Shown here: positions 1 through 12,673 of the stretch, piece by piece | Position numbering within the stretch: position 1 is the first letter of the stretch | Layout of the letters: every line of letters starts with the position of its first letter | Source: Enterobacter bugandensis | GTDB lineage: Bacteria; Pseudomonadota; Gammaproteobacteria; Enterobacterales; Enterobacteriaceae | Assembly (NCBI RefSeq): GCF_900324475.1 | Contig: NZ_LT992502.1 | Location: 1,922,001-1,986,000, forward strand | Direction of reading: 5' to 3' | DNA: 64,000 nucleotides | Notes under the pieces: model-generated | Seen by the model: the letters and a program-made list of their open reading frames with translations, nothing else | Databases searched by the model: none | Told to the model about the DNA's origin: nothing | Program-made: the position numbers and the translations under genes

Positions 1-1143
1 ATGGTGTTCTGGCATAACGATGGCTGGACTATCTTCCGTGAACTGGAAACGTTCGTACGTTCCAAGCTGAAAGAGTACCAGTATCAGGAAGTGAAAGGCC
101 CGTTCATGATGGACCGTGTGCTGTGGGAAAAAACCGGCCACTGGGACAACTACAAAGATGCGATGTTCACCACCTCGTCCGAGAACCGTGAATACTGCAT
201 CAAGCCAATGAACTGCCCGGGCCACGTTCAGATCTTCAACCAGGGTCTGAAATCCTACCGCGACCTGCCGCTGCGTATGGCGGAATTCGGTAGCTGCCAC
301 CGTAACGAGCCATCAGGTGCGCTGCACGGTCTGATGCGCGTGCGTGGCTTTACGCAGGATGATGCGCATATCTTCTGTACTGAAGATCAGGTTCGTGATG
401 AAGTTAACGCCTGTATTCGTATGGTCTACGATATGTACAGCACCTTTGGCTTCGAGAAGATCGTGGTCAAACTCTCAACGCGTCCGGAAAAACGTATCGG
501 TAGCGATGAGACCTGGGATCGCGCAGAAGCGGATCTCGCCGTAGCGCTGGAAGAGAACGGTATTCCGTTCGAATACCAGCTGGGCGAGGGTGCATTCTAC
601 GGTCCGAAAATTGAATTTACCCTGTATGACTGCCTCGATCGCGCATGGCAGTGCGGTACTGTACAGCTGGACTTCTCCCTGCCGCAGCGTTTAAGCGCCT
701 CTTATGTTGGCGAAGACAACGAGCGTCAGGTACCGGTCATGATTCACCGTGCTATTCTCGGTTCTCTGGAGCGCTTCATCGGCATCCTGACCGAAGAGTT
801 CGCGGGCTTCTTCCCAACCTGGCTTGCGCCAGTGCAGGTCGTGGTGATGAACATTACCGATTCTCAGGCAGATTACGTTAAAGAATTGACGCAGAAACTA
901 CAAAATGCGGGCATTCGCGTAAAAGCAGACTTGAGAAATGAGAAGATTGGCTTTAAAATCCGCGAGCACACTTTACGTCGTGTCCCGTATATGTTGGTCT
1001 GTGGTGATAAAGAGGTGGAAGCAGGCAAAGTTGCCGTTCGCACCCGCCGTGGTAAAGACCTGGGCAGCCTGGACGTAAGTGAAGTGATTGAGAAGCTGCA
1101 ACAAGAGATTCGCAGCCGCAGTCTTCAACAACTGGAGGAATAA
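1..1143 (+). CDS. thrS: Threonine--tRNA ligase, C-terminal part (5' end outside window)
   Basis: Charges tRNA-Thr with threonine in the cytoplasm. The window opens inside the gene; the visible 380 codons match the catalytic core and anticodon-binding domain of E. coli ThrS (642 residues), so about 262 residues (TGS and editing domains) lie upstream. The zinc ligands are present as Cys72, His123 and His249 of the visible part, equal to C334, H385 and H511 of E. coli. The class II arginine of motif 2 is in the CHRNEPSG stretch. The anticodon-binding domain fills roughly the last 110 residues. The first ATG seen here is an internal methionine, not the start. infC follows 3 nt after the stop codon, as in the E. 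coli operon. Confidence 0.98.
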   Translation: MVFWHNDGWTIFRELETFVRSKLKEYQYQEVKGPFMMDRVLWEKTGHWDNYKDAMFTTSSENREYCIKPMNCPGHVQIFNQGLKSYRDLPLRMAEFGSCHRNEPSGALHGLMRVRGFTQDDAHIFCTEDQVRDEVNACIRMVYDMYSTFGFEKIVVKLSTRPEKRIGSDETWDRAEADLAVALEENGIPFEYQLGEGAFYGPKIEFTLYDCLDRAWQCGTVQLDFSLPQRLSASYVGEDNERQVPVMIHRAILGSLERFIGILTEEFAGFFPTWLAPVQVVVMNITDSQADYVKELTQKLQNAGIRVKADLRNEKIGFKIREHTLRRVPYMLVCGDKEVEAGKVAVRTRRGKDLGSLDVSEVIEKLQQEIRSRSLQQLEE

Positions 1144-1984
<841 letters not shown>

Positions 1985-2010
1985 GCCGTTAACGTTTAAT
2001 TTTTTACTAA

Positions 2011-2391
<381 letters not shown>

Positions 2392-2399
2392 GCCAGTTG

Positions 2400-2425
2400 A
2401 GAGAGGGGGCCTGGCTCCCTCTTTT
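2400..2425 (+). terminator. Rho-independent terminator after rplT
   Basis: A stem of GAGGGGG pairing with CTCCCTC (one G-U) around a CCTGG loop, followed by TTTT. It sits nine bases after the rplT stop and separates the ribosomal genes from the pheM-pheS-pheT transcript. Confidence 0.75.
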
Positions 2426-2445
2426 CATTTAACACCATCAGAAGA

Positions 2446-2474
2446 TTGACATTTATCCGTGCAGGCTTTTCAAT
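2446..2474 (+). promoter_or_regulatory. Probable pheM-pheST promoter
   Basis: A perfect -35 hexamer TTGACA is followed after 17 bases by TTCAAT, a fair -10. The start would fall about 30 bases before the pheM leader peptide, which suits an attenuated operon. Seen in sequence; not tested. Confidence 0.6.
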
Positions 2475-2513
2475 AAGGTCTTACCGGTTTTTACCCAACA
2501 AGGTAACGCAAGC

Positions 2514-2558
2514 ATGAATGCTGCTATTTTCCGCTTCTTCTTTTACTTTAGCACCTGA
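2514..2558 (+). CDS. pheM: phe operon leader peptide PheM
   Basis: A 14-codon leader peptide, [14 protein letters not shown], with five phenylalanines, identical in design to E. coli PheM. Ribosome stalling at the Phe codons when charged tRNA-Phe is scarce lets the antiterminator form, so pheST is transcribed. The terminator half of the switch lies about 50 bases downstream. Confidence 0.93.
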
Positions 2559-2563
2559 CTCCA

Positions 2564-2631
2564 GGAGGCTAGCGCGTGAAAGATGAAACGAAAAACAGCG
2601 CCAGATAAGCCTCCCGATGGAGGCTTTTTTT
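2564..2631 (+). terminator. pheST attenuator
   Basis: GCCTCC and GGAGGC pair around a CGAT loop and are followed by seven Ts, forming a classic terminator. An upstream GGAGGC just after the pheM stop can pair with the same GCCTCC strand and so act as antiterminator. The layout (Phe-rich leader, competing hairpins, then pheS) is that of the E. coli attenuator. Confidence 0.85.
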
Positions 2632-2653
2632 GTGCCTGAATTTGAGAGAATAA

Positions 2654-3679
<1,026 letters not shown>

Positions 3680-3694
3680 GGGCAGGACAGAACA

Positions 3695-6082
3695 ATGAAA
3701 TTCAGTGAACTGTGGTTACGCGAATGGGTTAACACCACGCTGGACAGCGAAGCGCTTTCAAACCAGATCACCATGGCGGGCCTGGAAGTTGACGGCGTTG
3801 AGCCGGTTTCCGGTGCCTTCAACGGCGTCGTGGTGGGTGAAGTGGTCGAGTGCGGCCAGCACCCTAATGCTGACAAACTGCGCGTGACAAAAGTGAACGT
3901 AGGCGGCGACCGTCTGCTGGACATCGTCTGCGGTGCGCCAAACTGCCGTCAGGGCCTGAAGGTGGCCGTGGCGACCGTCGGTGCCGTACTGCCGGGTGAT
4001 TTCAAAATCAAAGCGGCCAAGCTGCGCGGTGAGCCGTCTGAAGGCATGCTGTGCTCTTTCTCCGAGCTGGGTATTTCCGACGACCACAACGGCATCATCG
4101 AGCTGCCGCTGGATGCGCCAGTGGGCACCGATATCCGTGAATACCTGAAGCTTGATGACAATACTATCGAAATCAGCGTCACGCCAAACCGTGCCGACTG
4201 CTTAGGTATCATCGGCGTGGCGCGCGACGTTGCCGTACTGAACCAGACCGAGCTCAACGCGCCGGAGATTGTGCCGGTTGAAGCGACCATCAGTGACGTG
4301 CTGCCGATTCAGGTTGACGCTGCTGATGCCTGCCCGCGCTACCTCGGTCGCGTGGTAAAAGGCATTAACGTTAAAGCGCCAACCCCGCTTTGGATGAAAG
4401 AGAAACTGCGCCGCTGCGGTATCCGCTCAATCGACGCCGTGGTTGACGTCACTAACTACGTTCTGCTGGAGCTGGGCCAGCCGATGCACGCGTTCGATAA
4501 AGATCGTATCGACGGCGGCATCGTTGTGCGCATGGCGAAAGAGGGGGAAACCCTGGTGCTGCTGGACGGCACAGAAGCCAAACTGAACGCCGACACCCTG
4601 GTGATAGCTGACCACAGCAAAGCGCTGGCGATGGGCGGTATCTTTGGTGGCGAACACTCTGGCGTCAACGACGAAACGCAAAACGTCCTGCTGGAATGTG
4701 CGTTCTTCAGCCCGCTCTCCATCACCGGCCGCGCGCGCCGTCACGGCCTGCACACCGATGCGTCTCACCGCTACGAGCGCGGCGTTGATCCGGCGCTGCA
4801 GTACAAAGCGATGGAGCGTGCAACCCGCCTGCTGATCGACATCTGCGGCGGCGAAGCCGGCCCGGTTATCGACGTCACCAACGAAGCGACCCTGCCGAAG
4901 CGTGCGACCATTACCCTGCGCCGCAGCAAGCTGGATCGCCTGATTGGTCACCACGTTGCCGACGCGCAGGTGACCGACATCCTGACGCGCCTGGGCTGCG
5001 AAGTGACCGAAGGTCAGGACGAGTGGAAGGCCGTTGCGCCGTCATGGCGTTTCGACATGGAAATTGAAGAAGATCTGGTGGAAGAAGTGGCCCGTGTTTA
5101 CGGCTACAACAACATCCCTGACGAGCCTGTGCAGGCGGGTCTGGTGATGGGCACCCACCGTGAAGCCGACCTTTCCCTGAAGCGTGTGAAAACCATGCTG
5201 AACGACAAAGGCTACCAGGAAGTGATCACCTACAGCTTCGTTGATCCTAAGCTGCAGCAGCTGATCCACCCGGGTCAGGAAGCGCTGATCCTGCCAAGCC
5301 CAATCTCCAGCGAAATGTCTGCGATGCGTCTGTCCCTGTGGACGGGCCTGCTGGGGACTATCGTTTACAACCAGAACCGCCAGCAAAACCGCGTGCGCAT
5401 TTTCGAAAGCGGTTTGCGCTTTGTGCCGGATAATCAGGCAAATTTAGGCATCCGTCAGGATCTCATGCTGGCTGGTGCCATCAGCGGTAGCCGCTACGAA
5501 GAGCACTGGGACCTGGCAAAAGGTACGGTTGATTTCTACGATATGAAGGGCGATCTGGAAGCGATTCTGGATCTGACCGGTAAATTATCTGAAATTGAAT
5601 TCCGCGCGGAAGCGATTCCTGCGCTCCATCCGGGCCAGAGCGCGGCGATTTATTTAGACGGCAAACGCGTTGGTTTCATTGGCGTTGTCCACCCGGAGCT
5701 GGAGCGTAAGCTGGACCTGAACGGCCGTACCATTGTGTTCGAGCTGGAGTGGAGCCCGGTTGCAGACCGCGTCATTCCTCAGGCGCAGGACGTCTCCCGC
5801 TTCCCGGCGAACCGCCGTGATATCGCGGTTGTGGTCGCTGAAAACGTGCCCGCAGCAGATATTTTGGCCGAATGTAAGAAAGTTGGCGTAAATCAGGTAG
5901 TTGGCGTAAACTTATTTGACGTGTACCGCGGCAAGGGCGTAGCAGAAGGTTTCAAGAGCCTCGCTATCAGCCTTATCCTTCAGGATACCAGCCGTACACT
6001 CGAAGAAGAGGAGATTGCCGCTACCGTCGCCAAATGTGTAGAGGCATTAAAAGAGCGATTCCAGGCATCATTGAGGGATTGA
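3695..6082 (+). CDS. pheT: Phenylalanine--tRNA ligase beta subunit
   Basis: A 795-residue partner of PheS, the usual length. It contributes tRNA binding and editing of mischarged Tyr-tRNA-Phe. The domains follow the family order: an EMAP-like tRNA-binding domain near residues 40-150, the B3/B4 editing domain near 210-400, the B5 domain after it, a catalytic-like core, and a C-terminal ferredoxin-fold anticodon-binding domain over about the last 95 residues. It is co-transcribed with pheS, and ihfA starts only 4 nt after its stop codon. Confidence 0.98.
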   Translation: MKFSELWLREWVNTTLDSEALSNQITMAGLEVDGVEPVSGAFNGVVVGEVVECGQHPNADKLRVTKVNVGGDRLLDIVCGAPNCRQGLKVAVATVGAVLPGDFKIKAAKLRGEPSEGMLCSFSELGISDDHNGIIELPLDAPVGTDIREYLKLDDNTIEISVTPNRADCLGIIGVARDVAVLNQTELNAPEIVPVEATISDVLPIQVDAADACPRYLGRVVKGINVKAPTPLWMKEKLRRCGIRSIDAVVDVTNYVLLELGQPMHAFDKDRIDGGIVVRMAKEGETLVLLDGTEAKLNADTLVIADHSKALAMGGIFGGEHSGVNDETQNVLLECAFFSPLSITGRARRHGLHTDASHRYERGVDPALQYKAMERATRLLIDICGGEAGPVIDVTNEATLPKRATITLRRSKLDRLIGHHVADAQVTDILTRLGCEVTEGQDEWKAVAPSWRFDMEIEEDLVEEVARVYGYNNIPDEPVQAGLVMGTHREADLSLKRVKTMLNDKGYQEVITYSFVDPKLQQLIHPGQEALILPSPISSEMSAMRLSLWTGLLGTIVYNQNRQQNRVRIFESGLRFVPDNQANLGIRQDLMLAGAISGSRYEEHWDLAKGTVDFYDMKGDLEAILDLTGKLSEIEFRAEAIPALHPGQSAAIYLDGKRVGFIGVVHPELERKLDLNGRTIVFELEWSPVADRVIPQAQDVSRFPANRRDIAVVVAENVPAADILAECKKVGVNQVVGVNLFDVYRGKGVAEGFKSLAISLILQDTSRTLEEEEIAATVAKCVEALKERFQASLRD

Positions 6083-6086
6083 ACCT

Positions 6087-6386
6087 ATGGCGCTTACAAA
6101 AGCTGAAATGTCAGAATATCTGTTTGATAAGCTTGGGCTTAGCAAACGGGATGCCAAAGAGCTGGTAGAGCTGTTTTTCGAAGAGATCCGTCGTGCTCTG
6201 GAAAATGGTGAGCAGGTAAAACTCTCCGGTTTTGGCAATTTTGATTTGCGAGACAAAAACCAACGTCCGGGCCGTAACCCGAAGACGGGGGAAGATATTC
6301 CCATTACAGCCCGCCGCGTGGTGACCTTCAGACCCGGCCAGAAGTTAAAGAGCCGCGTCGAAAACGCAACGCCTAAAGCAGAGTAA
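6087..6386 (+). CDS. ihfA: Integration host factor alpha subunit
   Basis: One half of the IHF heterodimer, which bends DNA sharply in recombination, replication and sigma-54 transcription. The 99 residues ([20 protein letters not shown]) match E. coli IhfA. The minor-groove arm with its intercalating proline is in [14 protein letters not shown]. It lies directly behind pheT and is followed by a strong terminator, so it is the last gene of this operon. Confidence 0.98.
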   Translation: MALTKAEMSEYLFDKLGLSKRDAKELVELFFEEIRRALENGEQVKLSGFGNFDLRDKNQRPGRNPKTGEDIPITARRVVTFRPGQKLKSRVENATPKAE

Positions 6387-6398
6387 TATGAACTAACC

Positions 6399-6425
6399 AA
6401 AAAGGCCGCCCACGCGGCCTTTTTT
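6399..6425 (+). terminator. Rho-independent terminator after ihfA
   Basis: AGGCCGC and GCGGCCT form the stem around CCAC, preceded by A-rich sequence and followed by a run of six Ts. It separates ihfA from btuC. Confidence 0.9.
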
Positions 6426-6488
6426 CTTTGCGCTCTCCGGCAAACACGCCGTAAAATCAATTACATCACTCGCTAACAAACCGTACAC

Positions 6489-7469
6489 ATGCTTGATTAT
6501 GCTCATCGCCAGCACCGTTCCGATCGGCGTCGCCTGCTTCTGCTGGTGCTGCTGCTTATTCTTGCCGCGGGTATTAGCCTCTGCGCAGGCGACAGCTGGA
6601 TCGGGCCTGAAAGCTGGCTGGGGCCTGACGGTCAGCTCTTCGTCTGGCAAATTCGCCTGCCGCGCACCGTCGCGGTGATCCTGGTCGGCGCCGCGCTGGC
6701 GCTGTCTGGCACTATTATGCAGGCACTGTTCGAAAACCCGCTGGCGGAGCCCGGCCTGCTGGGGGTGTCGAACGGTGCAGGCGTCGGGCTGATTGCGGCG
6801 GTGATGCTGGGCGGGGGAGGACTCTCCGGCTGGAGCATTAGCCTGAGCGCCATTCTCGGCGCATTGCTGATCACAGTCATTCTTCTTCGCTTCGCCAGAC
6901 GTCACCTGTCGACCAGCCGGCTGCTGCTTGCCGGCGTCGCGCTGGGGATCATCTGTAGCGCGCTGATGACCTGGGCGGTCTACTTCTCGACCTCCTTTGA
7001 CCTGCGTCAGCTCATGTACTGGATGATGGGCGGCTTTGGCGGCGTTGACTGGCACCAGGGTTGGCTAATGGCGTTGCTGGTACCGGTCATCGCGTGGGCT
7101 GCGCTGCAGGCCCAGCCGCTGAATCGGCTCGCGCTGGGGGAAATCTCTGCCCGCCAGCTCGGCATGCCGATTGGTTTCTGGCGTAACGTACTGGTCATTG
7201 CCATTGGCTGGCTGGTAGGCGTGAGCGTGGCCCTGGCGGGGGCGATTGGCTTTATCGGGCTGGTCATTCCGCACATGCTGCGTCTTTGCGGCTTCACGGA
7301 TCATCGAACCTTGCTTCCGGCCTCGGCGGTTGCCGGGGCTGCCACGCTGCTGGTGGCCGACATCATCGCCCGTCTCGCCCTGACGGCCGCAGAATTGCCT
7401 GTTGGCGTGGTGACCGCAACGCTGGGCGCGCCAGTCTTTATCTGGCTACTATTAAAAGCTGGACGTTAA
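6489..7469 (+). CDS. btuC: Vitamin B12 ABC transporter permease
   Basis: The inner-membrane channel subunit of the BtuC2D2-F cobalamin importer. It has 326 residues, equal to E. coli BtuC, with about ten hydrophobic segments. Family stretches are plain: [26 protein letters not shown] and [13 protein letters not shown], the last being the loop that couples to the ATPase. The start at MLDYAHRQ aligns with E. coli. btuE and btuD follow, giving the btuCED order in which the peroxidase gene lies between the two transporter genes. Confidence 0.97.
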   Translation: MLDYAHRQHRSDRRRLLLLVLLLILAAGISLCAGDSWIGPESWLGPDGQLFVWQIRLPRTVAVILVGAALALSGTIMQALFENPLAEPGLLGVSNGAGVGLIAAVMLGGGGLSGWSISLSAILGALLITVILLRFARRHLSTSRLLLAGVALGIICSALMTWAVYFSTSFDLRQLMYWMMGGFGGVDWHQGWLMALLVPVIAWAALQAQPLNRLALGEISARQLGMPIGFWRNVLVIAIGWLVGVSVALAGAIGFIGLVIPHMLRLCGFTDHRTLLPASAVAGAATLLVADIIARLALTAAELPVGVVTATLGAPVFIWLLLKAGR

Positions 7470-7491
7470 ATCGACAACCTGAGGAAATGCT

Positions 7492-8043
7492 ATGCAGTCA
7501 GATATCCTGAATACCGAAGTGACCACCATTGATGGGGATAACACCACGCTGGAAAGCTACAAAGGCAAGGTGTTGCTCATCGTCAACGTGGCATCGAAAT
7601 GCGGCCTGACGCCGCAGTACGAGCAGCTGGAGAATATTCAGAAGGCCTGGGAGAAAGACGGTTTTACCGTGCTGGGCTTCCCGTGCAACCAGTTCCTGGG
7701 CCAGGAGCCGGGCAGCGAAGAAGAGATCAAAACCTTCTGCAGCACCACTTATGGCGTGACGTTCCCGATGTTCAGCAAAATTGACGTCAACGGTGAAGAC
7801 CGCCATCCGCTGTATGCGAAGCTGATTGCCGCCGCGCCGAAGGCCGTTGCGCCGGAAGAGAGCGGTTTTTACGAGCGCATGGCCAGCAAAGGCCGCGCGC
7901 CGCTCTATCCGGACGATATTCTGTGGAACTTCGAAAAATTCCTGATTGGCCGTGACGGCCAGGTCGTTCAGCGTTTTTCGCCGGATATGACGCCTGAGGA
8001 CCCGATCGTCATGGAATCTATTAAGTTGGCGCTGGCGAAATAA
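7492..8043 (+). CDS. btuE: Glutathione/thioredoxin peroxidase BtuE
   Basis: A glutathione peroxidase family enzyme of 183 residues that reduces peroxides. Despite its name and place it is not needed for B12 transport in E. coli. The catalytic set is complete: Cys37 in ASKCGLT (cysteine, not selenocysteine), Gln71 in FLGQEPG, and Trp145-Asn146 in ILWNFEKF. There is no signal peptide. Its stop codon overlaps the btuD start by one base (TAATG), so btuD is probably translated by coupling. Confidence 0.96.
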   Translation: MQSDILNTEVTTIDGDNTTLESYKGKVLLIVNVASKCGLTPQYEQLENIQKAWEKDGFTVLGFPCNQFLGQEPGSEEEIKTFCSTTYGVTFPMFSKIDVNGEDRHPLYAKLIAAAPKAVAPEESGFYERMASKGRAPLYPDDILWNFEKFLIGRDGQVVQRFSPDMTPEDPIVMESIKLALAK

Positions 8044-8798
8044 TGTCGCTGCTGATGCAGCTCACGGACGTCGCCGAGAAGGGGCGTCTGGAGCCGGTAA
8101 CCTGCGACATCAATTCGGGTGAAATCCTGCATCTCGTCGGGCCAAACGGCGCGGGTAAAAGCACGCTGCTGGCGCGGATGGCGGGGCTAACCACCGGGCC
8201 AGGGCAGATTACGCTGCTGGAACATGCTTTGGTCGACTGGTCACCCGCCTCGCTGGCCCACCGGCGTAGCTACCTGGTGCAGCAGCAGGTACCGCCTTTT
8301 GCGATGCCGGTCTGGCATTATCTGATGCTGCATCTGCACGACAAACAGCATACGGCACTGCTGGAGGAAGTGGCTGCGGCGTTAGGGCTGGAAGATAAAC
8401 TGTCCCGGCTTGCCAGCCAGCTTTCCGGGGGGGAATGGCAGCGGGTGCGTCTGGCGGCGGTCATTCTGCAGATCCATCCCGCGGGCAATCCTCACGGGAG
8501 GATGCTGCTGCTGGATGAACCGATGAGCGGTCTGGATGTTGCCCAGCAGGCGGCGCTGGATAGCCTGCTAAGCGCTCTGAGCAGAAAAGGTATCGCCGTA
8601 GTGATGAGCAGCCACGATCTTAACCATACGTTACGTCACGCCCATCGCGTGTGGCTCCTGTCGCGCGGCAGGATGATCGCCAGCGGTACGCGGGATCGGG
8701 TCCTTACGCCGCCAAATCTTGCCCGCGCCTACAACATGTCGTTCCGCAGGCTGGATATAGAGGGACATAAGATGCTGATTTCTACCGGGCAGGAGTAA
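8043..8798 (+). CDS. btuD: Vitamin B12 ABC transporter ATP-binding protein
   Basis: The ATPase that drives B12 import through BtuC. It has 251 residues with Walker [10 protein letters not shown] (about residue 38), the signature [12 protein letters not shown] and Walker [10 protein letters not shown], then the H-loop SHDLNHT. Compared with E. coli BtuD the core agrees over the whole length. It starts one base inside the btuE stop codon. Confidence 0.96.
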   Translation: MSLLMQLTDVAEKGRLEPVTCDINSGEILHLVGPNGAGKSTLLARMAGLTTGPGQITLLEHALVDWSPASLAHRRSYLVQQQVPPFAMPVWHYLMLHLHDKQHTALLEEVAAALGLEDKLSRLASQLSGGEWQRVRLAAVILQIHPAGNPHGRMLLLDEPMSGLDVAQQAALDSLLSALSRKGIAVVMSSHDLNHTLRHAHRVWLLSRGRMIASGTRDRVLTPPNLARAYNMSFRRLDIEGHKMLISTGQE

Positions 8799-8872
8799 CC
8801 GTTTCTTGCCTGTTAACACAATTGCACGCTAAATTACCAAAAGAACAATAAAAGCAGAGGATTCGTCTGAAA

Positions 8873-9337
8873 ATGCGATTCTGGTTTCTCTTCGTGGCGG
8901 CACTCTTTCTTGCGGGATGCAGCAGCCATCGTGCACCGCCGCCTAATCCGCGGCTATCGGATTCTATCACCGTTATTGCCAGCCTTAACGATCAGCTGAG
9001 CAACTGGCGCGGCACGCCTTATCGCTACGGCGGCATGAGCCGCGGTGGGGTGGACTGCTCAGGCTTTGTCCTGATGACGTTTCGTGACAAGTTTGATTTA
9101 CAGCTTCCGCGAGACACGCGCAAGCAGGCGGAAATAGGCACTGAAATTGATAAAGACGATCTCCTTCCCGGTGACCTGGTCTTTTTCAAAACCGGCTCGG
9201 GAGAAAGCGGCCTGCATGTTGGGATATATGATACAGACAATCAGTTTATTCATGCCTCTACCAGCCGCGGCGTGATGCGCTCTTCTCTCGATAACGTGTA
9301 CTGGCGTAAAAATTTCTGGCAGGCGCGACGTATTTAG
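8873..9337 (+). CDS. nlpC: NlpC/P60 family lipoprotein endopeptidase
   Basis: A 154-residue predicted lipoprotein. The signal ends in the lipobox LAGC with Cys16 as the lipidated residue. The NlpC/P60 domain has the catalytic Cys62 (GVDCSGFV), His115 (GLHVGIY) and a third polar position His127 (IHAS), as in cell-wall peptidases that cut D-Glu-mDap bonds. The residue after the lipidated Cys is Ser, so outer-membrane sorting is expected. It ends in its own terminator. The exact substrate of NlpC is not settled in the family. Confidence 0.93.
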   Translation: MRFWFLFVAALFLAGCSSHRAPPPNPRLSDSITVIASLNDQLSNWRGTPYRYGGMSRGGVDCSGFVLMTFRDKFDLQLPRDTRKQAEIGTEIDKDDLLPGDLVFFKTGSGESGLHVGIYDTDNQFIHASTSRGVMRSSLDNVYWRKNFWQARRI

Positions 9338-9361
9338 ACTGCCCGAACACGTTTCTTATGT

Positions 9362-9393
9362 CGGCATGGTAACTATTAAACCATGCCGTTTTT
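9362..9393 (+). terminator. Rho-independent terminator after nlpC
   Basis: CGGCATGG pairs with CCATGCCG around a short AT-rich loop and is followed by five Ts. The remaining AT-rich stretch up to rflP probably carries the rflP promoter; I could not pick one with confidence. Confidence 0.8.
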
Positions 9394-9628
9394 CTCAAAT
9401 AAGCTGATTAAAGTTAAATTTACCTAAATTAGCAACATCCTTATGTGTCTGTTTTATCTAAAACTGGCTATTATTCAGTAACCAGGATAAGATTATTTTA
9501 GATTCAGGGATAAATCTGAAAATTAATACGGAACTAATGAAATTAAACTTATTAAAATCAAGACAGTGGAATTGTGTCAGCAATTGCTCCAGGATGTCCT
9601 CTCTCATCTTTAATGCGGGGCGAGTGCA

Positions 9629-10345
9629 ATGATTATTACGCTAGATAATGCTTACCAGTCTGAACTGATGCTTCTGCCTGCCCGTAATAGCGCAGGCGAG
9701 CTAAAAGGTTTAGAAATACTGGTTAACTTTACTGGCGTCGGCACCGATGTGAGGATCCCCACTGAGCTCGTTATCCCTCGGCTTTCAGCGGCAGAGGAGT
9801 TAGCGCTGTTTAACGAAAAACTGCAATTGCTTGATACCTGTAAACTGTTTTTTATTCAGCATCAGTTAATTGCATGGATCAATATTACACCAGCAATTGT
9901 TGAGTTTTTATTAAGTAATGGGAATGCTGTTTCAATTCTTGAGCGTTATCCGTTTCTTGAGTTTACTGTTAATGAGAACTATCCAGGTTTAAATAACGGA
10001 AAGGACGATCTGCAGCTGGCAAGAATGGCGATCCATTTTCCGCTGGTGCTGGCAAACTTTGGAGCCGGTGCTGCATCGCTCAAGGCCGTCTATGATGGAT
10101 TATTTAAACGGGTTATTCTTGATAAAGGATTCATTCAGCAGCGTGCTTCTGAGCTTTCTTTCGAGCCTTTTATGCGCGCGATCCTCTGGCAAATAACGCC
10201 GCACTGCCAGTCGGTGATCGTCTCCGGCATTGACGACCACGGTTTGCTGCAGCGCGTTCTGTCCTTCAATTTTGGTGCCATGCAGGGTGCGCTCTGGCCA
10301 GCCGTCTCGGCGGAGCACGTCACGACGCTGGTTCAGCAGCGATAA
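9629..10345 (+). CDS. rflP: Anti-FlhDC factor, degenerate EAL protein
   Basis: Homologue of YdiV/RflP (238 residues here). In Salmonella this protein binds FlhD4C2 and steers it to ClpXP, repressing flagellar genes. Shared stretches with E. coli YdiV include MPTELV-like [47 protein letters not shown] and [14 protein letters not shown]. The EAL fold is kept but the catalytic glutamate and metal-binding residues of c-di-GMP phosphodiesterases are missing, so it should be a protein-binding module. The order nlpC-rflP-selO is that of E. coli. Confidence 0.93.
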   Translation: MIITLDNAYQSELMLLPARNSAGELKGLEILVNFTGVGTDVRIPTELVIPRLSAAEELALFNEKLQLLDTCKLFFIQHQLIAWINITPAIVEFLLSNGNAVSILERYPFLEFTVNENYPGLNNGKDDLQLARMAIHFPLVLANFGAGAASLKAVYDGLFKRVILDKGFIQQRASELSFEPFMRAILWQITPHCQSVIVSGIDDHGLLQRVLSFNFGAMQGALWPAVSAEHVTTLVQQR

Positions 10346-10406
10346 CCCTGCCTTTCGCCCGTGTTTAAGTCCGGGTAAACCCTCTACACTAAAGGCAGGA
10401 GGACTT

Positions 10407-11849
10407 ATGACCCTGTCTTTTACTGCTCACTGGCATGACGAGTTGCCTGGCTTTTACACCGCACTCAAACCAACACCGTTACATAATTCACGTCTTATCT
10501 GGCATAACGATCGGCTGGCCGATGAGCTGGCCATTCCGCCCGATCTGTTTCAGCGTTCAGACAGTGCTGGCGTCTGGGGAGGCGAGACGCTTCTCCCCGG
10601 TATGCAGCCTCTGGCTCAGGTCTATAGCGGACACCAGTTTGGCGTCTGGGCGGGGCAGCTGGGTGACGGCAGGGGGATCCTGCTCGGCGAACAACGGCTT
10701 CCCAACGGGGAGACGGTTGACTGGCATCTGAAAGGCGCAGGTCTTACCCCTTACTCACGAATGGGCGACGGGCGCGCGGTATTGCGGTCAACGATACGCG
10801 AAAGTCTGGCATCCGAAGCGATGCATGCGCTGGGGATTCCCACCACCCGCGCGCTGTCGATCGTCACCAGCGACACGCCGGTGACGCGCGAAACGGTGGA
10901 AAAGGGGGCGATGCTGATGCGCATTGCGCAAAGCCATCTCCGCTTTGGTCATTTTGAGCACTTTTACTATCGCCGCGAGCCGGACAAGGTTCGCCAGCTC
11001 GCGGACTTCGCCATTCGCCACCACTGGGCGCATCTGCAGGATGAGGCGGATAAATACGTTCTCTGGTTCCGGGACGTGGTTGCCCGTACCGCCACGATGA
11101 TTGCGCGCTGGCAAACGGTGGGCTTTGCTCACGGGGTGATGAACACGGACAATATGTCGATTCTCGGCCTGACCTTTGATTACGGTCCGTTTGGTTTCCT
11201 GGACGATTATCAGCCGGGGTATATCTGCAACCATTCCGACTATCAGGGGCGTTACAGCTTTGATAATCAGCCGGCGGTTGGGCTGTGGAACCTCCAGCGG
11301 CTTGCACAAACCTTATCGCCGTTTATCGACGTTGATGCCCTGAACGATGCGCTCGACAGCTATCAGGACCTTTTGCTGCGGGAATACGGCACGCTGATGC
11401 GTAACAAGCTGGGGCTGATGACCCAGGAGAAGGGCGACAACGACATCCTCAACGGCCTGTTTGCCCTGATGGCGCGTGAGGGAAGCGATTACACCCGCAC
11501 CTTCCGAATGCTGGGCCAGACGGAGCAGCACAGCGCCGCCTCGCCGCTGCGCGACGAGTTTATTGACCGTCAGGCGTTTGACGACTGGTTTGCACAATAC
11601 CGCATGCGGCTGCAGCAGGAGCAGGTAGACGACGCTACCCGTCAGGCGCAGATGAACGCAGCGAATCCCGCGATGGTATTACGCAACTGGCTGGCGCAGC
11701 GGGCGATTGAGCAGGCAGAGCAGGGTGAGTACGACGAGTTACACCGGCTGCATCTGGCGTTGCGCACGCCGTTTGCCGACCGGGATGATGACTACGTCAG
11801 CCGCCCGCCCGACTGGGGCAAGCGGCTGGAGGTCAGCTGCTCAAGCTAG
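10407..11849 (+). CDS. selO: Protein adenylyltransferase SelO (YdiU)
   Basis: A pseudokinase-fold enzyme that transfers AMP from ATP to Ser/Thr/Tyr of target proteins and is linked to the redox response. It has 480 residues from the ATG behind an AGGAGG ribosome-binding site; longer in-frame readings upstream run back into rflP and are rejected. Key residues by comparison with Pseudomonas SelO are Lys109 (WHLKGAG), Asp248-Asn249 (NTDN) and Asp258 (FDYG). The C-terminus is SCSS, with a cysteine where eukaryotic SelO has selenocysteine. A REP-like hairpin follows the stop. Confidence 0.95.
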   Translation: MTLSFTAHWHDELPGFYTALKPTPLHNSRLIWHNDRLADELAIPPDLFQRSDSAGVWGGETLLPGMQPLAQVYSGHQFGVWAGQLGDGRGILLGEQRLPNGETVDWHLKGAGLTPYSRMGDGRAVLRSTIRESLASEAMHALGIPTTRALSIVTSDTPVTRETVEKGAMLMRIAQSHLRFGHFEHFYYRREPDKVRQLADFAIRHHWAHLQDEADKYVLWFRDVVARTATMIARWQTVGFAHGVMNTDNMSILGLTFDYGPFGFLDDYQPGYICNHSDYQGRYSFDNQPAVGLWNLQRLAQTLSPFIDVDALNDALDSYQDLLLREYGTLMRNKLGLMTQEKGDNDILNGLFALMAREGSDYTRTFRMLGQTEQHSAASPLRDEFIDRQAFDDWFAQYRMRLQQEQVDDATRQAQMNAANPAMVLRNWLAQRAIEQAEQGEYDELHRLHLALRTPFADRDDDYVSRPPDWGKRLEVSCSS

Positions 11850-11857
11850 CGATTTTA

Positions 11858-11885
11858 GCCGGGCGGCGACGTTGCCTTACCCGGC
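11858..11885. repeat. REP-like palindrome between selO and the hydroxybutyrate genes
   Basis: An imperfect hairpin of the GCCGGGCGGC ... ACCCGGC type, as in enterobacterial REP units. It sits between convergent genes and may protect or end both transcripts. Confidence 0.65.
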
Positions 11886-11892
11886 CTGTTCA

Positions 11893-12663
11893 TCACTGAG
11901 CAACCCAGCCGCCATCCATATTCCACGCAGCGCCGCGAACGTTCACGGCGCCGTCGCTGCACAAAAACAGCGCCAGCTCGCCCAGCTGTTCCGGGGTAAC
12001 AAATTCCCCTGAAGGCTGTTTCTCCGCCAGAAGCTGTTTGCGAGCCTGCTCCGGCGGTACGCCATCCGCGATACGTTTGTCGATTTGCTGCTGCACCAGC
12101 GGGGTCAGTACCCAGCCGGGGCAAATCGTATTGGCGGTAATACCCGTGCGGGCGGTTTCCAGCGCCAGGGATTTGGTAAAGCCCACCACGCCGTGCTTGG
12201 CCGCAACGTAGGCCGATTTCTCTTTCGACGCGACCAGCCCGTGAACGGAGGCGATATTGATGACGCGCCCCCAGTTTTTATCCCGCATGGTCGGCAGCGC
12301 CAGCCGGCTGGTGTGAAACACCGCGGAAAGATTAATGGCGATAATGTCGTTCCATTTCTCCACCGGGAAGGCGTCAACCGGGGCCACGTGCTGGATCCCG
12401 GCGTTGTTCACAAGAATGTCCACGCCGCCAAACTGCGATTCGGCGTAGCGCATCATGGCCTCAATCTGCAATACGTCCCGCAGATCCGCATCGTGATAGC
12501 CCGGCTTTTTGCCCAGTTGCGCAATCTCTTCCCGTGCCGATCCGCTGTCGCCGAAGCCGTTGAGGATCAGCTGCGCGCCCGCCTTCGCCAGCACGCGGGC
12601 GATCCCCAGACCAATGCCGCTGGTTGAGCCGGTGACCAGGGCGGTTTTACCGTTCAGATTCAT
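11893..12663 (-). CDS. 3-hydroxybutyrate dehydrogenase (SDR family)
   Basis: Likely oxidises D-3-hydroxybutyrate to acetoacetate with NAD+. It has 256 residues from the ATG preceded by AAGGAGAG; an upstream ATG would add six residues overlapping the permease gene end. SDR features are complete: TGSTSGIGLGIA near the N-terminus, NNAG at 86-89, and the catalytic Ser139, Tyr152 and Lys156 (SAYVAAKHG). It is the last gene of a five-gene minus-strand operon whose other members transport, activate and cleave the product, which supports the substrate assignment. Confidence 0.87.
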   Translation of the reverse strand: MNLNGKTALVTGSTSGIGLGIARVLAKAGAQLILNGFGDSGSAREEIAQLGKKPGYHDADLRDVLQIEAMMRYAESQFGGVDILVNNAGIQHVAPVDAFPVEKWNDIIAINLSAVFHTSRLALPTMRDKNWGRVINIASVHGLVASKEKSAYVAAKHGVVGFTKSLALETARTGITANTICPGWVLTPLVQQQIDKRIADGVPPEQARKQLLAEKQPSGEFVTPEQLGELALFLCSDGAVNVRGAAWNMDGGWVAQ

Positions 12664-12673
12664 TTTTCTCTCC